Source: Thermophilibacter provencensis (GTDB lineage: Bacteria > Actinomycetota > Coriobacteriia > Coriobacteriales > Atopobiaceae). From it: 64,000 nucleotides of DNA. How positions within the stretch are numbered: the stretch's first letter is position 1; each line of letters opens with the position of its first letter. The notes below the pieces were generated by a model, which was not told the origin of the DNA, did no database searches, and worked only from the letters and a program-made list of their open reading frames with translations. Positions 34,516 through 42,922 of the stretch are shown here, one piece after another. The DNA is taken from contig NZ_LT671417.1 in NCBI RefSeq assembly GCF_900128445.1, positions 976,768-1,040,767 of the forward strand, given 5' to 3'. The translations under genes and the position numbers were made by a program.

Positions 34516-35379
34516 CTACTCCAGGCACCAGTTCTCGTAGGAGATACCGTCCTCGCTGTACTTCTCACAGAGCTCCTGGATGAATCCGTCCTCATCCATG
34601 GCACGCAGCGACTCGTTGACCGCCTCGGCCGTGGCGTCGTCGCCCTTCTTGAAGCCGACGGCGTAGTGCTCCTCGGAGAGGAACTCGTCGAGCTGGACGT
34701 ATGCGTCAGGCTTGGCGGCGAGCTGATACGCGGAGATGGAAAGGTCGCAGGCAACGGCGTCGACGGCGCCGGACTCGAGCTGCATGAAGGCCGTGTTGTA
34801 GTCCCCGATGGTCTCGAGGCTGGCAAAGGTGGCGGCGAGGTCCGCCTGCGTGGCGTCGTCTCCGGCAAGCACGTTATATGCGGCGGAGTCGACCTGCGTG
34901 ATCACGGCCTTGCCGGCGAGGTCGTCGAAGCTGGCGATGCCGGAGTCAGCGCGCGCGACGATGACCTGGCCGTTGATCATGTACGGCTCGGAGAAGGTGT
35001 AGTCGTCCTCGCGGCCCTCCATGGTGAAGCCGTTCCAGATGCAGTTGATGGCGCCGCTGTCGAGAAGCGTGTCCTTGGCGTCCCAGTCGATGGCCTCGAG
35101 CTGGACCTCCCAGCCGTTGCGGCTGGCGACCTCCTGGGCGAGCTCGAGGTCAAAGCCGGTGTACTCGCCGTCGTCGCCGACGTAGCCGTAGGGCGGATAG
35201 GAGGAGTCGAAGCCCACGATGAGGGTACCGGTGTCCGCGGCGCCGGTGCCGGCGCCCTCGGCAGAGGGCGACGAAGCGTCATCGGAGCTGGCGGGGGTGC
35301 CGCCGCAGCCGGCAAGCGCGGCGAGGGACAGGGCGGAGAGCGAGGTAAGAACGAACGACCTTCTGTTCATGGCAGTCAT
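34516..35379 (-). CDS. Amino-acid ABC transporter substrate-binding lipoprotein
   Basis: 287 residues. A lipoprotein signal (RRSFVLTSLSALSLAALAGCGG) gives Cys25 as the lipidated residue. A low-complexity linker is followed by a SBP_bac_3 domain: LIVGFDSSYPPYGYVGDDGEYTGFDLELAQEVA, then NCIWNGFTMEGREDDYTFSEPYM. The ligand is a polar amino acid such as cystine or glutamine; the exact one is not determined. The start at 35379 follows GGAGGAATCACC. It is the first gene of the operon, with the permease and ATPase after it. Confidence 0.92.
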   Translation of the reverse strand: MTAMNRRSFVLTSLSALSLAALAGCGGTPASSDDASSPSAEGAGTGAADTGTLIVGFDSSYPPYGYVGDDGEYTGFDLELAQEVASRNGWEVQLEAIDWDAKDTLLDSGAINCIWNGFTMEGREDDYTFSEPYMINGQVIVARADSGIASFDDLAGKAVITQVDSAAYNVLAGDDATQADLAATFASLETIGDYNTAFMQLESGAVDAVACDLSISAYQLAAKPDAYVQLDEFLSEEHYAVGFKKGDDATAEAVNESLRAMDEDGFIQELCEKYSEDGISYENWCLE

Positions 35380-35429
35380 GGTGATTCCTCCCGGTTTGGT
35401 GCTCCCGGCTGGGCCGGTACTTTACCCTA

Positions 35430-35472
35430 CTAAAGCAGAGACGAATATACGCTTTAGCGTGATGGAGTACAA
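35430..35472 (-). promoter_or_regulatory. Promoter and operator of the amino-acid importer
   Basis: On the minus strand a TTGTAC -35 (35467-35472) and a TATATT -10 (35444-35449) are separated by 17 bases. Exact inverted 7-base arms CTAAAGC/GCTTTAG at 35430-35436 and 35451-35457 bracket the -10 box, as a repressor operator would. Confidence 0.6.
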
Positions 35473-35517
35473 GGACGACGCTCGTCGGTTTTCAGGCTGG
35501 TAACAGAGCTGCTGTGG

Positions 35518-35523
35518 TATGAT
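35518..35523 (+). promoter_or_regulatory. Candidate -10 box for the mntP leader
   Basis: TATGAT lies 12 bases before the first conserved base of the riboswitch aptamer, a sensible distance for the transcription start. Confidence 0.5.
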
Positions 35524-35529
35524 GGCGCC

Positions 35530-35659
35530 TCACGAGGGAGTAGTGGCACGTCGTGCGCGGCGTGTGGTGCGTCAACATGCTGGCCGCAGGGCCTGGCGCG
35601 CCTTAATCAACGAGACTCGCGACGAGGGTGAGGGGCCCTCGTCGCGAGTCTCTTTCTTT
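35530..35659 (+). promoter_or_regulatory. yybP-ykoY family manganese riboswitch
   Basis: The leader contains GGGAGTAG (35536-35543) and GTCAACATGC (35571-35580), the two conserved blocks of the yybP-ykoY aptamer, in the right order about 30 bases apart. A GGCC-rich helix (35581-35602) follows. A strong terminator hairpin comes next, then mntP. Mn2+ binding is known to favour readthrough and raise expression of exporters in this class. I recognised it from motif memory and cannot run a covariance model. Confidence 0.85.
35614..35659 (+). terminator. Riboswitch expression-platform terminator
   Basis: Exact 15-base arms GACTCGCGACGAGGG (35614-35628) and 35636-35650 with a 7-base loop, followed by TCTTTCTTT. 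It lies 25 bases before the mntP start. Confidence 0.88.
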
Positions 35660-35683
35660 GTCGCTGGGACGAGAGGGGACCTC

Positions 35684-36256
35684 ATGGGAATTGTCGAGCT
35701 GCTTCTCATAGCCGTAGGGCTGTCCATGGATGCGTTTGCCGTCTCCATCTGTCGGGGCCTGGGTATGCGAAGGCTCAACCTGCGGACCGCCGCCGTGCTT
35801 GCTCTCTTCTTCGGCGGCTTTCAGGCGTTGATGCCGCTCATTGGCTGGGCGCTCGGAAGCCAGTTCATGTGGCTCATCGAGCCGGTGGACCACTGGGTGG
35901 CGTTTGTCCTGCTCGCGTTCATTGGCGGCAAGATGCTCTGGGAGGCCTTCCACGAGGAGGACGACTGCTGCGGCTGCGAGGACACGAGTGGGATTGACCT
36001 GAAGGAGTTCGTCGTGCTTGCGGTGGCCACCTCGATTGATGCGCTAGCGGCGGGCATCTCGTTCGCGGCGCTTGCCGTGGACATCGTCCCGACGGTCTCC
36101 CTTATCGGCGTCATCACGTTTTGCCTCTCGTTTGCCGGCGTCGCGGTTGGTCACTACTTCGGGGCGCGCTACGAGAAGCCCGCGAGCATCGTGGGCGGCG
36201 TCGTGCTCATCCTCATCGGTCTCAAGGTCCTCCTCGAGCACCTGGGGATTCTGTAA
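35684..36256 (+). CDS. mntP: Manganese efflux pump MntP
   Basis: 190 residues with six predicted TM helices in two inverted repeats. GLSMDAFAVSICRGLG (Asp16) and VATSIDALAAGISFAAL carry the paired membrane acidic residues of the MntP (UPF0059) family. A Cys-rich loop EEDDCCGCEDTSG between the halves is unusual and may sense or bind metal. It exports Mn2+, in keeping with the manganese riboswitch in its leader. GAGAGGGGAC precedes the ATG. The stop codon TAA lies inside REP-like palindrome D. Confidence 0.93.
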   Translation: MGIVELLLIAVGLSMDAFAVSICRGLGMRRLNLRTAAVLALFFGGFQALMPLIGWALGSQFMWLIEPVDHWVAFVLLAFIGGKMLWEAFHEEDDCCGCEDTSGIDLKEFVVLAVATSIDALAAGISFAALAVDIVPTVSLIGVITFCLSFAGVAVGHYFGARYEKPASIVGGVVLILIGLKVLLEHLGIL

Positions 36257-36281
36257 ATTGGGGACAGTCCCCAATTTACAG
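36251..36281. repeat. REP-like palindrome (copy D) supplying the mntP stop codon
   Basis: Exact 15-base arms CTGTAAATTGGGGAC and its complement around one central A. The mntP stop TAA is at 36254-36256, within the left arm. The copy at 44294-44322 has the same sequence and the same relation to engB. Confidence 0.92.
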
Positions 36282-36447
36282 GTTTGCGAGTTGGGGGGCT
36301 GGCATCAACTCGTAGATATCGGAATATGACGGCATCGCGTAATCGCGGGCGCGCAACGTTTACGGTCGGAATACGACCGCTCGCCGCGCACGAAGGAGTT
36401 GGACGCATGAACCGACGCCCGAAAGTGAGAGCATAGTCCTAGTCAAC

Positions 36448-36471
36448 GAATATACAAAAAAATGTATATTC
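36448..36471. promoter_or_regulatory. Palindromic operator/promoter of the yhf operon
   Basis: GAATATAC (36448-36455) and GTATATTC (36464-36471) are exact inverted arms around an A-rich 8-base spacer, 23 bases before yhfZ. TATATT (36465-36470) is a likely -10, so binding here would block RNA polymerase. The YhfZ regulator encoded next is the obvious ligand (inference). Confidence 0.6.
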
Positions 36472-36493
36472 AATCAACCGAAAAGAGGAAAAG

Positions 36494-37408
36494 ATGCGGG
36501 GGATATACAGCAAGGGCGGCATGGTGACGCAGCGCGTTGCCCTTGAGCTCTGCGGCGTTGCCCCGGGCGAGCGTATCCCCACCGTTTCGGAGCTTGAAAA
36601 GAGCTGTGAGGCGTCTCGCGGGAATATTCAGAAGGCCTTGTCTTATCTCAAGGAACAGGGCGTAGTATCGCTTGAGTCGCATGGCCAGAATGGAACCACG
36701 CTTACCTCAATAGACTATCTATCCCTTGCCCGCTCCTGCGGTCGAGATCATCTTGTGGGCGTCATGCCGCTTCCCTACACAGCGCGTTATGAAGGTCTTG
36801 CAACGAGCCTTTTCACCCTGCTCAACACGCGTGGCCTGCGCGCGTTTATTACCTTTCTGCGTGGCTCGGAAGCCCGCGTCCAAGCCCTGTTCGACGGCTT
36901 TGCCAACTATGCGGTCATGAGTCGCATGGCCTTCGATGACTATGCTGCACACGGCTATCCCATTGAGGTGGCCCTCGAGTGCTCTCCGCTGACCTACGTT
37001 GGCCGTCACGTGCTCCTGCTGCGTGATGGGGAGCGGACCGATTGGACGGGTGCTCGCGTGGGCATCGATGAATCCTCGGTGGACCAATGCGGACTTACGC
37101 GTCGCTACTTTGCCAAGGCTGACGTCGAGTACGTTCCCGTTCAGTACACCCACATCGTCGACATGCTGCGCGCGGGCGTGCTCGATACAGGCATCTGGAA
37201 TGAGGATGACGTGCACATTCGCGCCTCGGGCTTGTCTATGCGTCCGCTGGACGACGGGAATGTGCGGGATTCTAACACGCGTGCCGTGGTGGTGATAAGG
37301 ACGGATGACTCGTTGACCCGGAGCCTCATCGCTGACCTCCTGCCTCGCGAGCGTGTTGAAGAGATTCAGCGGGAAGTTATGGACGGCAAACTGATGGCGC
37401 GTTACTAG
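36494..37408 (+). CDS. yhfZ: YhfZ-family GntR-like transcriptional regulator
   Basis: 304 residues. An N-terminal winged helix-turn-helix (about 12-75; GERIPTVSELEKSCEASRGNIQKALSYLKEQGVVSLE) is of GntR type. It is followed by a C-terminal domain resembling a periplasmic-binding-protein fold (DHLVGVMPLPYTARYEGLATSLF and later GARVGIDESSVDQ), the YhfZ architecture. It heads an operon whose other seven products match the E. coli yhf cluster. A palindrome 23 bases upstream is the likely operator. GAGGAAAAG precedes the ATG. Its codon use is less GC-biased than that of mntP. Confidence 0.85.
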   Translation: MRGIYSKGGMVTQRVALELCGVAPGERIPTVSELEKSCEASRGNIQKALSYLKEQGVVSLESHGQNGTTLTSIDYLSLARSCGRDHLVGVMPLPYTARYEGLATSLFTLLNTRGLRAFITFLRGSEARVQALFDGFANYAVMSRMAFDDYAAHGYPIEVALECSPLTYVGRHVLLLRDGERTDWTGARVGIDESSVDQCGLTRRYFAKADVEYVPVQYTHIVDMLRAGVLDTGIWNEDDVHIRASGLSMRPLDDGNVRDSNTRAVVVIRTDDSLTRSLIADLLPRERVEEIQREVMDGKLMARY

Positions 37409-37453
37409 CCATTGAGACATGCAAGGAATGGCCACTGGATCGAGAGGGGAACC

Positions 37454-37828
37454 GTGGGAACGGATGAGCTAGACGAGAGGATTGAGCTTTTGTACCAGAG
37501 CGGATTCTGCGATGAGGCGGGTCGGGACGGCCTTCGTCGGGCCGTTGACGCTCTGGTGCGAGAGTGCGGCGTCAAACGTGATGACGAGGTGCTCGGAATG
37601 TTGGTCACGCATGTGGCGGCGGCCCTCAAGCGCGTGCGCGAAGGTGAGGCCATAACGCCGCTTTCGCCCGAGATTGTGGAGGAGGTTCGTTCGAGTCCGG
37701 CGTACGCCGAGGCCAAGCGCATCCGGGACGAGCTCATTGATGCTCTGGGCTTTGAGCTTCCGGAGGCCGAGAAGGACTTTGTGTTGGTTCATGTTGGTGG
37801 CTTGCTCCTGTTGCAGGCCAACGAGTAG
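37454..37828 (+). CDS. yhfY: YhfY-family PRD-domain protein
   Basis: 124 residues. A single PTS-regulation-like domain: ERIELLYQSGFCDEAGRDGLRRAVDALVRECG, LGMLVTHVAAALKRVREGE (conserved His in the TH motif), and DFVLVHVGGLLLLQANE (second His). PRD domains are normally phosphorylated by HPr or EIIB. Here it is free-standing, as in E. coli YhfY. The start is GTG 37454, after GAGAGGGGAACC. It is the second gene of the yhf operon. Confidence 0.8.
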   Translation: MGTDELDERIELLYQSGFCDEAGRDGLRRAVDALVRECGVKRDDEVLGMLVTHVAAALKRVREGEAITPLSPEIVEEVRSSPAYAEAKRIRDELIDALGFELPEAEKDFVLVHVGGLLLLQANE

Positions 37829-37846
37829 AGAGGTAAGGGAGAGACG

Positions 37847-38200
37847 ATGAGAATTGCGGTTGGGGGGCTCAACAAGAACCAGATGGAGGCGGCCATCAAG
37901 GCGGCGGCCCCGGATGCGGAGGTGACGGTCACCAATGACATGACCGGTGCCCAGCTCATCAAACAGGGTAAGGTCGACTACTACTTTGGCGCGTGCGAAA
38001 GCGGCGGCGGCGCAGCCATCTCTATTCTCATTGGGTTGGTTGGCTACCCGAAGTGCTGCACCGTATGCAAGAACGGCAGTAAGCCAAACCCGGACGAGAT
38101 CAAGAAGTTCGTGGACGAGGGCAAGGTGGTTTTTGGGATGACGACCGGGGCCATCGACCGCACGGTCCCGCTACTCATTGACGCGTTGCGCAACAAATAG
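37847..38200 (+). CDS. yhfU: YhfU-family DUF2620 protein
   Basis: 117 residues. MRIAVGGLNKNQMEAAIKAAAPDAEV, QLIKQGKVDYYFGACESGGGAAISI, and EIKKFVDEGKVVFGMTTGAIDRTVPLLIDAL match the DUF2620/SFCGS glycine-rich family represented by E. coli YhfU. The fold is EIIB-like in size. A pair of Cys (KCCTVCKNG) is present. No reaction is known. It sits directly before the transporter-like YhfT and may partner it. AAGGGAGAG precedes the ATG. Confidence 0.85.
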   Translation: MRIAVGGLNKNQMEAAIKAAAPDAEVTVTNDMTGAQLIKQGKVDYYFGACESGGGAAISILIGLVGYPKCCTVCKNGSKPNPDEIKKFVDEGKVVFGMTTGAIDRTVPLLIDALRNK

Positions 38201-38262
38201 CGGTCCTTATGCGGGATTGGGGCCCGCCGGACTGAATAGGCAGAAAAGAAGAGGAGTACACA

Positions 38263-39594
38263 ATGGAAATTAGCGTTCTGAGCGTGCTGGTCGTGGGGGC
38301 CTTGTGCGCGATTACGGCGCTGCTGTCCAACGTTGGGGCAGCCGTGTTCAATGATGGCGTCAGGCCGTTTGTGCCCGAGTTTCTCGAGGGCCGCATGCCG
38401 CGCCCCGAGTATGCGCTTGCGGTCTTTGGTATGTGCATCGGTTTTATTGCTTCGGTGGGTATTGGCAATGCGCTTGCCACAAACCTGCTGAACCCGTGGC
38501 TGCTGTTCCTTGCTACTGACATCATCGGCGCGATTTGCCCCAAGAAGTGGCTTGCGGCCGTGGCGGGCGCCGCTTGGGGCGTGCTGTGCCTAGTGGGTAT
38601 CAGCGGAATCAATGCGGTGCTTACGTTCATGCCCGTCGATCTTATCGGCGCTCTTGGCCAGCTCGGCACCTATATCGTAACTGGTTTCGCGCTTTTCCCG
38701 GTGGTGGCCATCATCATGCAGTTCGGCTGGCAGCGCGGTATCATCACGGCGGTCCTCGCCGTTGTCGCCCGCGTTTTTGGCCCCATGCTGACCTTCGGCC
38801 CCACGCAGGCTTCAATCAGCGCTGACGCGTGGACGCTGCTCGTGGGCGTCATCATGCTCGTGGCCTTCGCCGTGCAGAAGGACCTCAAGGACAAGGATCG
38901 CGCCTCTGACGATCTTGAGGGCAACCTCTTCTCTGAGCGCGTGGGTCGCATTCGAAAGAACGTCCCGTTTCTCATGATTGCCGGAGGCCTGATTGCCGTT
39001 GCCTGCAACCTGCACTTCTTCGCCGGTTCCGACGTTTCGATGTTCAGCCTCTCCGAGGCCTATTACTCTGCGGGATCCGGTGCCGAGGCCCTCATCCAGA
39101 CGGCTGCCGTCAACGAGCTTTTCCGCGGCATCAGCTTCATTCCGCTCATTGCAGTGACCGCTATCACGACGGGCGTCTATGGCGTTGCTGGCTTTACTTT
39201 TGTCTATGTTGCGGGCTACCTGTCCCCCAACCCCATTGTCGCTGCCGCCCTGGGAGCTGTCATCATCTTCGTTGAGGTCATGGCACTTGGGGTTATCGGC
39301 AAGCAGCTCGGACGCTTCCCGAGCCTTCGTGACGCGGCTGATAACATCCGTTCCGCGATGAGCAGCTGCGTTGAGTTTGCCCTGCTTTTCGGTTCGCTCA
39401 ACGCCGTGATTGTCATGGGCACCCAGATTGCCAACCCGACGCTTGCCTTCGCCATCGCCGCCGCAATTTACTACGTGAACGAGGTCACCGGACGCAAGAT
39501 CATGCGCATGGCCATCGGACCCGTATTTGCCGTGGCCACGGGCATCATCCTCAACCTGCTCTACGTGCTCGGCCTCGTGGCCATTGTCGCCTAG
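38263..39594 (+). CDS. yhfT: YhfT-family multi-pass membrane transporter
   Basis: 443 residues with about 11-12 hydrophobic helices and no signal peptide or ATPase. Long conserved-looking loops (FNDGVRPFVPEFLEGRMPRPEYALAVFGM and DKDRASDDLEGNLFSERVGRIRKNVPFLMIAGG) match E. coli YhfT (about 434 residues). It presumably imports the substrate of the yhf pathway, which is unknown. GAAGAGGAG lies before the ATG. A hairpin separates it from php. Confidence 0.87.
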   Translation: MEISVLSVLVVGALCAITALLSNVGAAVFNDGVRPFVPEFLEGRMPRPEYALAVFGMCIGFIASVGIGNALATNLLNPWLLFLATDIIGAICPKKWLAAVAGAAWGVLCLVGISGINAVLTFMPVDLIGALGQLGTYIVTGFALFPVVAIIMQFGWQRGIITAVLAVVARVFGPMLTFGPTQASISADAWTLLVGVIMLVAFAVQKDLKDKDRASDDLEGNLFSERVGRIRKNVPFLMIAGGLIAVACNLHFFAGSDVSMFSLSEAYYSAGSGAEALIQTAAVNELFRGISFIPLIAVTAITTGVYGVAGFTFVYVAGYLSPNPIVAAALGAVIIFVEVMALGVIGKQLGRFPSLRDAADNIRSAMSSCVEFALLFGSLNAVIVMGTQIANPTLAFAIAAAIYYVNEVTGRKIMRMAIGPVFAVATGIILNLLYVLGLVAIVA

Positions 39595-39633
39595 CCGACT
39601 CCATCCAGCTGGGATTGGGTTCTATCTCACATG

Positions 39634-39673
39634 TTTCCAGCCCGAGGTTAGTTGATGGCCCCGGGCTGGGAAA
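39634..39673 (+). terminator. Intra-operon hairpin between yhfT and php
   Basis: TTTCCAGCCCG (39634-39644) pairs with CGGGCTGGGAAA (39662-39673), with one bulged G. There is no T-run; it may tune expression between the transport and catabolic halves of the operon. Confidence 0.5.
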
Positions 39674-39685
39674 GAAGGGCAAGTC

Positions 39686-40606
39686 ATGATTCAGACGGTT
39701 CTTGGACCCATTGCGTCCTCAGAGCTTGGCGTTGTCATGTCGCACGAGCACCTCAGCGTTGATTTGAGCAGCGTGCGAGGCGATGACGACTCATCTTTCA
39801 CCTGCTCAGGTCTTGTGCTGTCGGAAATGGAGCGCCTGCGCTCCGCAGGGGCGAACAGCGTCATTGAAGTGAGCTGCATAGATATGGGCCGCGACGTTTT
39901 GGCCCTCCAGGAGATTTCGCGCAGAAGCGGACTGAACATCGTCTGCGCAACGGGATTCTACCTCGAGCAGTATCACCCGTCGTGGCTGGCTGATGCCACG
40001 GTGGAGAAGATCGAGGAGGTCCTTGCGAGTGAGTTCTCAGAGGGCGTCGGGGAGACCGGCGTGCGCCCGGGCGTTATCGGAGAGATTGCGGGAGAGCAGA
40101 ATGAGATTACCGATTCCGAGCGCCGGGTCATGGTTGCCTCCGCGCACGTTGCCGCACAGGTGGGTTGTGCGGTGACGACGCACTGTCAGCTCGGTCAGAT
40201 GGCCCTCGAGCAGGCTGAGCTGCTCGTGGAGGCTGGTATGAGGCCCGAGAAGGTCGTGCTCGGCCACCTCGACCTGGCTGATGATCTTGATTACTATCGT
40301 CGCGTGCTCGCCACTGGAGTCAATATCGGCTTCGACACCTGCGGCAAGGTTGCCTATCTTACGGATGAGAGGAGAGCTGCTAACCTGGCCGTGCTCGCCT
40401 CCGAGGGGTATGCGGGGCAGATTGTGCTCTCTGCAGATATTTCTCGCCAGTCATACATGCACGCCAAGGGCGGCTTCGGCTATACCGCCGTGCTGGACCG
40501 CGTGCTGCCGATGGCGCGTGAGCTCGGTCTTGCTGACGGGGCGGCTCAAGCGATGCTCGTGGACAACCCTGCGCGCATCTTTGATATCGAGGGAGGCCTG
40601 GCGTGA
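39686..40606 (+). CDS. php: Phosphotriesterase homology protein (PHP)
   Basis: 306 residues, an amidohydrolase-superfamily TIM barrel. Metal ligands are visible as HEH (His20, His22), GEI (Glu133, in place of the carbamylated Lys of true phosphotriesterase), THCQ (His166), GHLD (His194) and SADIS (Asp251). This pattern matches E. coli PHP and related lactonases rather than organophosphate hydrolases. The substrate is unknown. Its stop overlaps the GTG start of yhfS (GTGA), giving coupled translation. Confidence 0.88.
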   Translation: MIQTVLGPIASSELGVVMSHEHLSVDLSSVRGDDDSSFTCSGLVLSEMERLRSAGANSVIEVSCIDMGRDVLALQEISRRSGLNIVCATGFYLEQYHPSWLADATVEKIEEVLASEFSEGVGETGVRPGVIGEIAGEQNEITDSERRVMVASAHVAAQVGCAVTTHCQLGQMALEQAELLVEAGMRPEKVVLGHLDLADDLDYYRRVLATGVNIGFDTCGKVAYLTDERRAANLAVLASEGYAGQIVLSADISRQSYMHAKGGFGYTAVLDRVLPMARELGLADGAAQAMLVDNPARIFDIEGGLA

Positions 40607-41709
40607 GGACCTACCCCCTGTACTCGAGGACGATTGAGGAGGCCCGTGCACTCCAATTCAAGGTCGTTGATGCCGCGACGCGCACCTTTACGGGTGATGA
40701 GCTGCTGAGCCTGGGTGATTTGGGTGTACATGCGGGAACCAACAGACCTTTGCAGACCATCCGGGTCGAGCACGTCTTTGCCAAGGCCTTCGATGCCGAG
40801 GACGCGGTGCTCGTTCGTGGTGCGGGAACAGGAGCGCTGCGATGGGCGCTTGCGGCTGCGCTGCGTCCGGGCGAGACGGTGCTTGTGCACGAAGCGCCCG
40901 TCTATCCCACCACCAAAGTGACGTTGGACACGATGGGCTGTTCCATCGTGACCGCCGACTTTAACAGCGATGCGGCGATTGAGCTCGTGTGTGCTGAGCG
41001 CGTGTCTGACATTCGAGCCGTGCTTGTCCAGCACTCGCGCCAAAAGCCCGATGACTCCTACGATCTCGGTCACGTGATTGAACAGATTCGAGCCGCCCTC
41101 GGGGATATCACAATCGTGACGGATGACAACTACGCCGCAGCCAAGGTGCGCGCTATCGGTTGCCAGCTCGGTGCTGACATGGCCACCTTCTCCTGCTTCA
41201 AGGTCTTGGGTCCGGAGGGCGTGGGCGTGGTAATCGGCCGTAGGGAGCCCATCGAGCGTATTCGTGAAATGCAGTATTCAGGTGGCAGCCAGGTGCAAGG
41301 CTACGAGGCCATGGCGGCTCTGCGCGGGTTGGTTTACGCGCCGGTCGCGTTAGCCATTGCGGGAGCAACGTGTCATGAGGTTGTCGAGCGCCTCTGTTCT
41401 GGCGAGCTTGCTCATGTGCGTGGAGCCTACGTGGCAAACGCGGAGAGCAAGGCGGTGTTGGTCGAGTTTGACGAAGACGTGGCGGATCGCATCCTTGCGC
41501 TCGCGCCCGCCCACGGCGCGGCGCCCCATCCGGTTGGGTGCGAGAGCCGCTATGAGTTCGCTCCGATGTTCTATCGGATTAGCGCGACCTTCCGCGCTCA
41601 GAATCCCTCTTGGCAGCGTCGCATGATTCGCATCAACGTCATGCGTTCGGGACCCGATACCGTGATTCGGATTCTTAGGGAACTGATTGAGGAAGTCTAC
41701 GCAGCGTAG
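40603..41709 (+). CDS. yhfS: YhfS-family PLP-dependent aminotransferase-like enzyme
   Basis: 368 residues, fold-type I PLP enzyme. LVRGAGTGALRWALAAAL forms the phosphate-binding loop (about 70-88), TDDNYAA carries the pyridine-N Asp (Asp174/175), and FSCFKVLGPEGVG carries the likely Schiff-base Lys200. It resembles cystathionine gamma-lyase/Met-gamma-lyase-like aminotransferases of the YhfS group. The GTG at 40603 overlaps the php stop. Next is a second PLP enzyme, yhfX. Confidence 0.86.
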   Translation: MRTYPLYSRTIEEARALQFKVVDAATRTFTGDELLSLGDLGVHAGTNRPLQTIRVEHVFAKAFDAEDAVLVRGAGTGALRWALAAALRPGETVLVHEAPVYPTTKVTLDTMGCSIVTADFNSDAAIELVCAERVSDIRAVLVQHSRQKPDDSYDLGHVIEQIRAALGDITIVTDDNYAAAKVRAIGCQLGADMATFSCFKVLGPEGVGVVIGRREPIERIREMQYSGGSQVQGYEAMAALRGLVYAPVALAIAGATCHEVVERLCSGELAHVRGAYVANAESKAVLVEFDEDVADRILALAPAHGAAPHPVGCESRYEFAPMFYRISATFRAQNPSWQRRMIRINVMRSGPDTVIRILRELIEEVYAA

Positions 41710-41744
41710 CGTTCTCTCGCTACGCATCCGGCAAGGGAGATCAC

Positions 41745-42905
41745 ATGTTTCTGGACAGACTGCTTGAGACAAATCGGGCACTCGCCGAGCTTGCCCTCTC
41801 CTGGGTGGGTGACGGTACCATCCTGCCCGACACCTACCTCATCGATCTTGATGCCCTGCGCGAGAACGCACGGGCGATGAAAGGCGAGGCGGACGCGCGA
41901 GGCATCACTCTTTACTTCATGCTCAAGCAGCTGGGGAGAAACCCGGTCGTGGCGCGTTGTCTGGTCGAGCTGGGTTTTGCAGGGGCCGTGTGCGTTGACT
42001 TCCGCGAGGCGCTCGTCATGGTCGACAACAAAATCCCCCTCGGCAATGTGGGACATCTTGTTCAGACTCCGCGCTCGGCCCTGCGTCGCATTGTTGGGGC
42101 GCATCCCGACATCATGACGGTCTACTCAGTGGAGAAGGCCGCTGAGATTGGCGCCGTAGCCCGCGAGCTGGGGCTTGTTCAGCCCATCATGCTGCGAGTA
42201 ATCGGCGAGGGGGACCTCCTCTACTCGGGTCAGTACGGTGGCTTCAGGCTGCGTGAGCTTGAGCAAGTCGCCTCGGAGATGGAGGCCATAGAGGGGGTTC
42301 GTCTGGCCGGTGTCTGCTCGTTCCCCTGCCTGCTCTATTCCGAGAAGGACGGCGACATCGTGGAACTCTCTAATGCGGGGACAGTTCGTGCCGCGGCATC
42401 TCTGCTTGAGGCTCGTGGTCATCGTGGCCTCCAGCTCAACATGCCCTCTGCAAGCTGCTGCCACTCTATTCCCCTCGTTGCGCGTCTCGGGGGCACGCAC
42501 ATGGAGCCTGGTCATGGGCTTACGGGCACGACGCCCTATCATGCCGCTCATCCGGATGCCCAAGAGCGCGTGGCCTACGCGTACACAAGCGAGGTGAGCC
42601 ACAACTTAGATGGCCGCGCGTACTGCTATGCCGGCGGTCACTACCGGCGCAGCCATCTGGCGAACGCCCTCGTTGGCTCCTCTGTTGATGAGGGGCGTCA
42701 CGTGCGGGTGACGCCGCCTACCGACGAGAGCATCGACTATCACTTTGAACTTTCAGAACCGTGCCGGGTGAGCGATCCCGTTCTCATGTGCTTCAGAACG
42801 CAGCTCTTTGTGACGCGCAGCGAGGTAGCCGTGGTGAGCGGTCTCTCCTCGGGCAGCCCCGTGCTCGAGGGAATCTTCGACACGCAGGGGCACCGGCTGA
42901 GGTAG
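41745..42905 (+). CDS. yhfX: YhfX-family PLP-dependent enzyme (alanine-racemase fold)
   Basis: 386 residues, fold-type III. DTYLIDLDALRENARAMKGEAD is followed by YFMLKQLGRNPVVA, with the PLP Lys at residue 61 as in alanine racemases. A beta-barrel C-terminal domain ends ELSEPCRVSDPVLMCFRTQLFVTRSEVAVVSG. It matches E. coli YhfX (387 residues). It could racemise or decarboxylate an amino acid made or taken up by this pathway. AAGGGAGA precedes the ATG. Confidence 0.88.
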   Translation: MFLDRLLETNRALAELALSWVGDGTILPDTYLIDLDALRENARAMKGEADARGITLYFMLKQLGRNPVVARCLVELGFAGAVCVDFREALVMVDNKIPLGNVGHLVQTPRSALRRIVGAHPDIMTVYSVEKAAEIGAVARELGLVQPIMLRVIGEGDLLYSGQYGGFRLRELEQVASEMEAIEGVRLAGVCSFPCLLYSEKDGDIVELSNAGTVRAAASLLEARGHRGLQLNMPSASCCHSIPLVARLGGTHMEPGHGLTGTTPYHAAHPDAQERVAYAYTSEVSHNLDGRAYCYAGGHYRRSHLANALVGSSVDEGRHVRVTPPTDESIDYHFELSEPCRVSDPVLMCFRTQLFVTRSEVAVVSGLSSGSPVLEGIFDTQGHRLR

Positions 42906-42922
42906 CAGCACAGAGAGGAGGC

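Noticed and set aside
35519..35683. In-frame N-terminal extension of mntP
   Set aside because: This stretch is the manganese riboswitch leader with its terminator, not coding.
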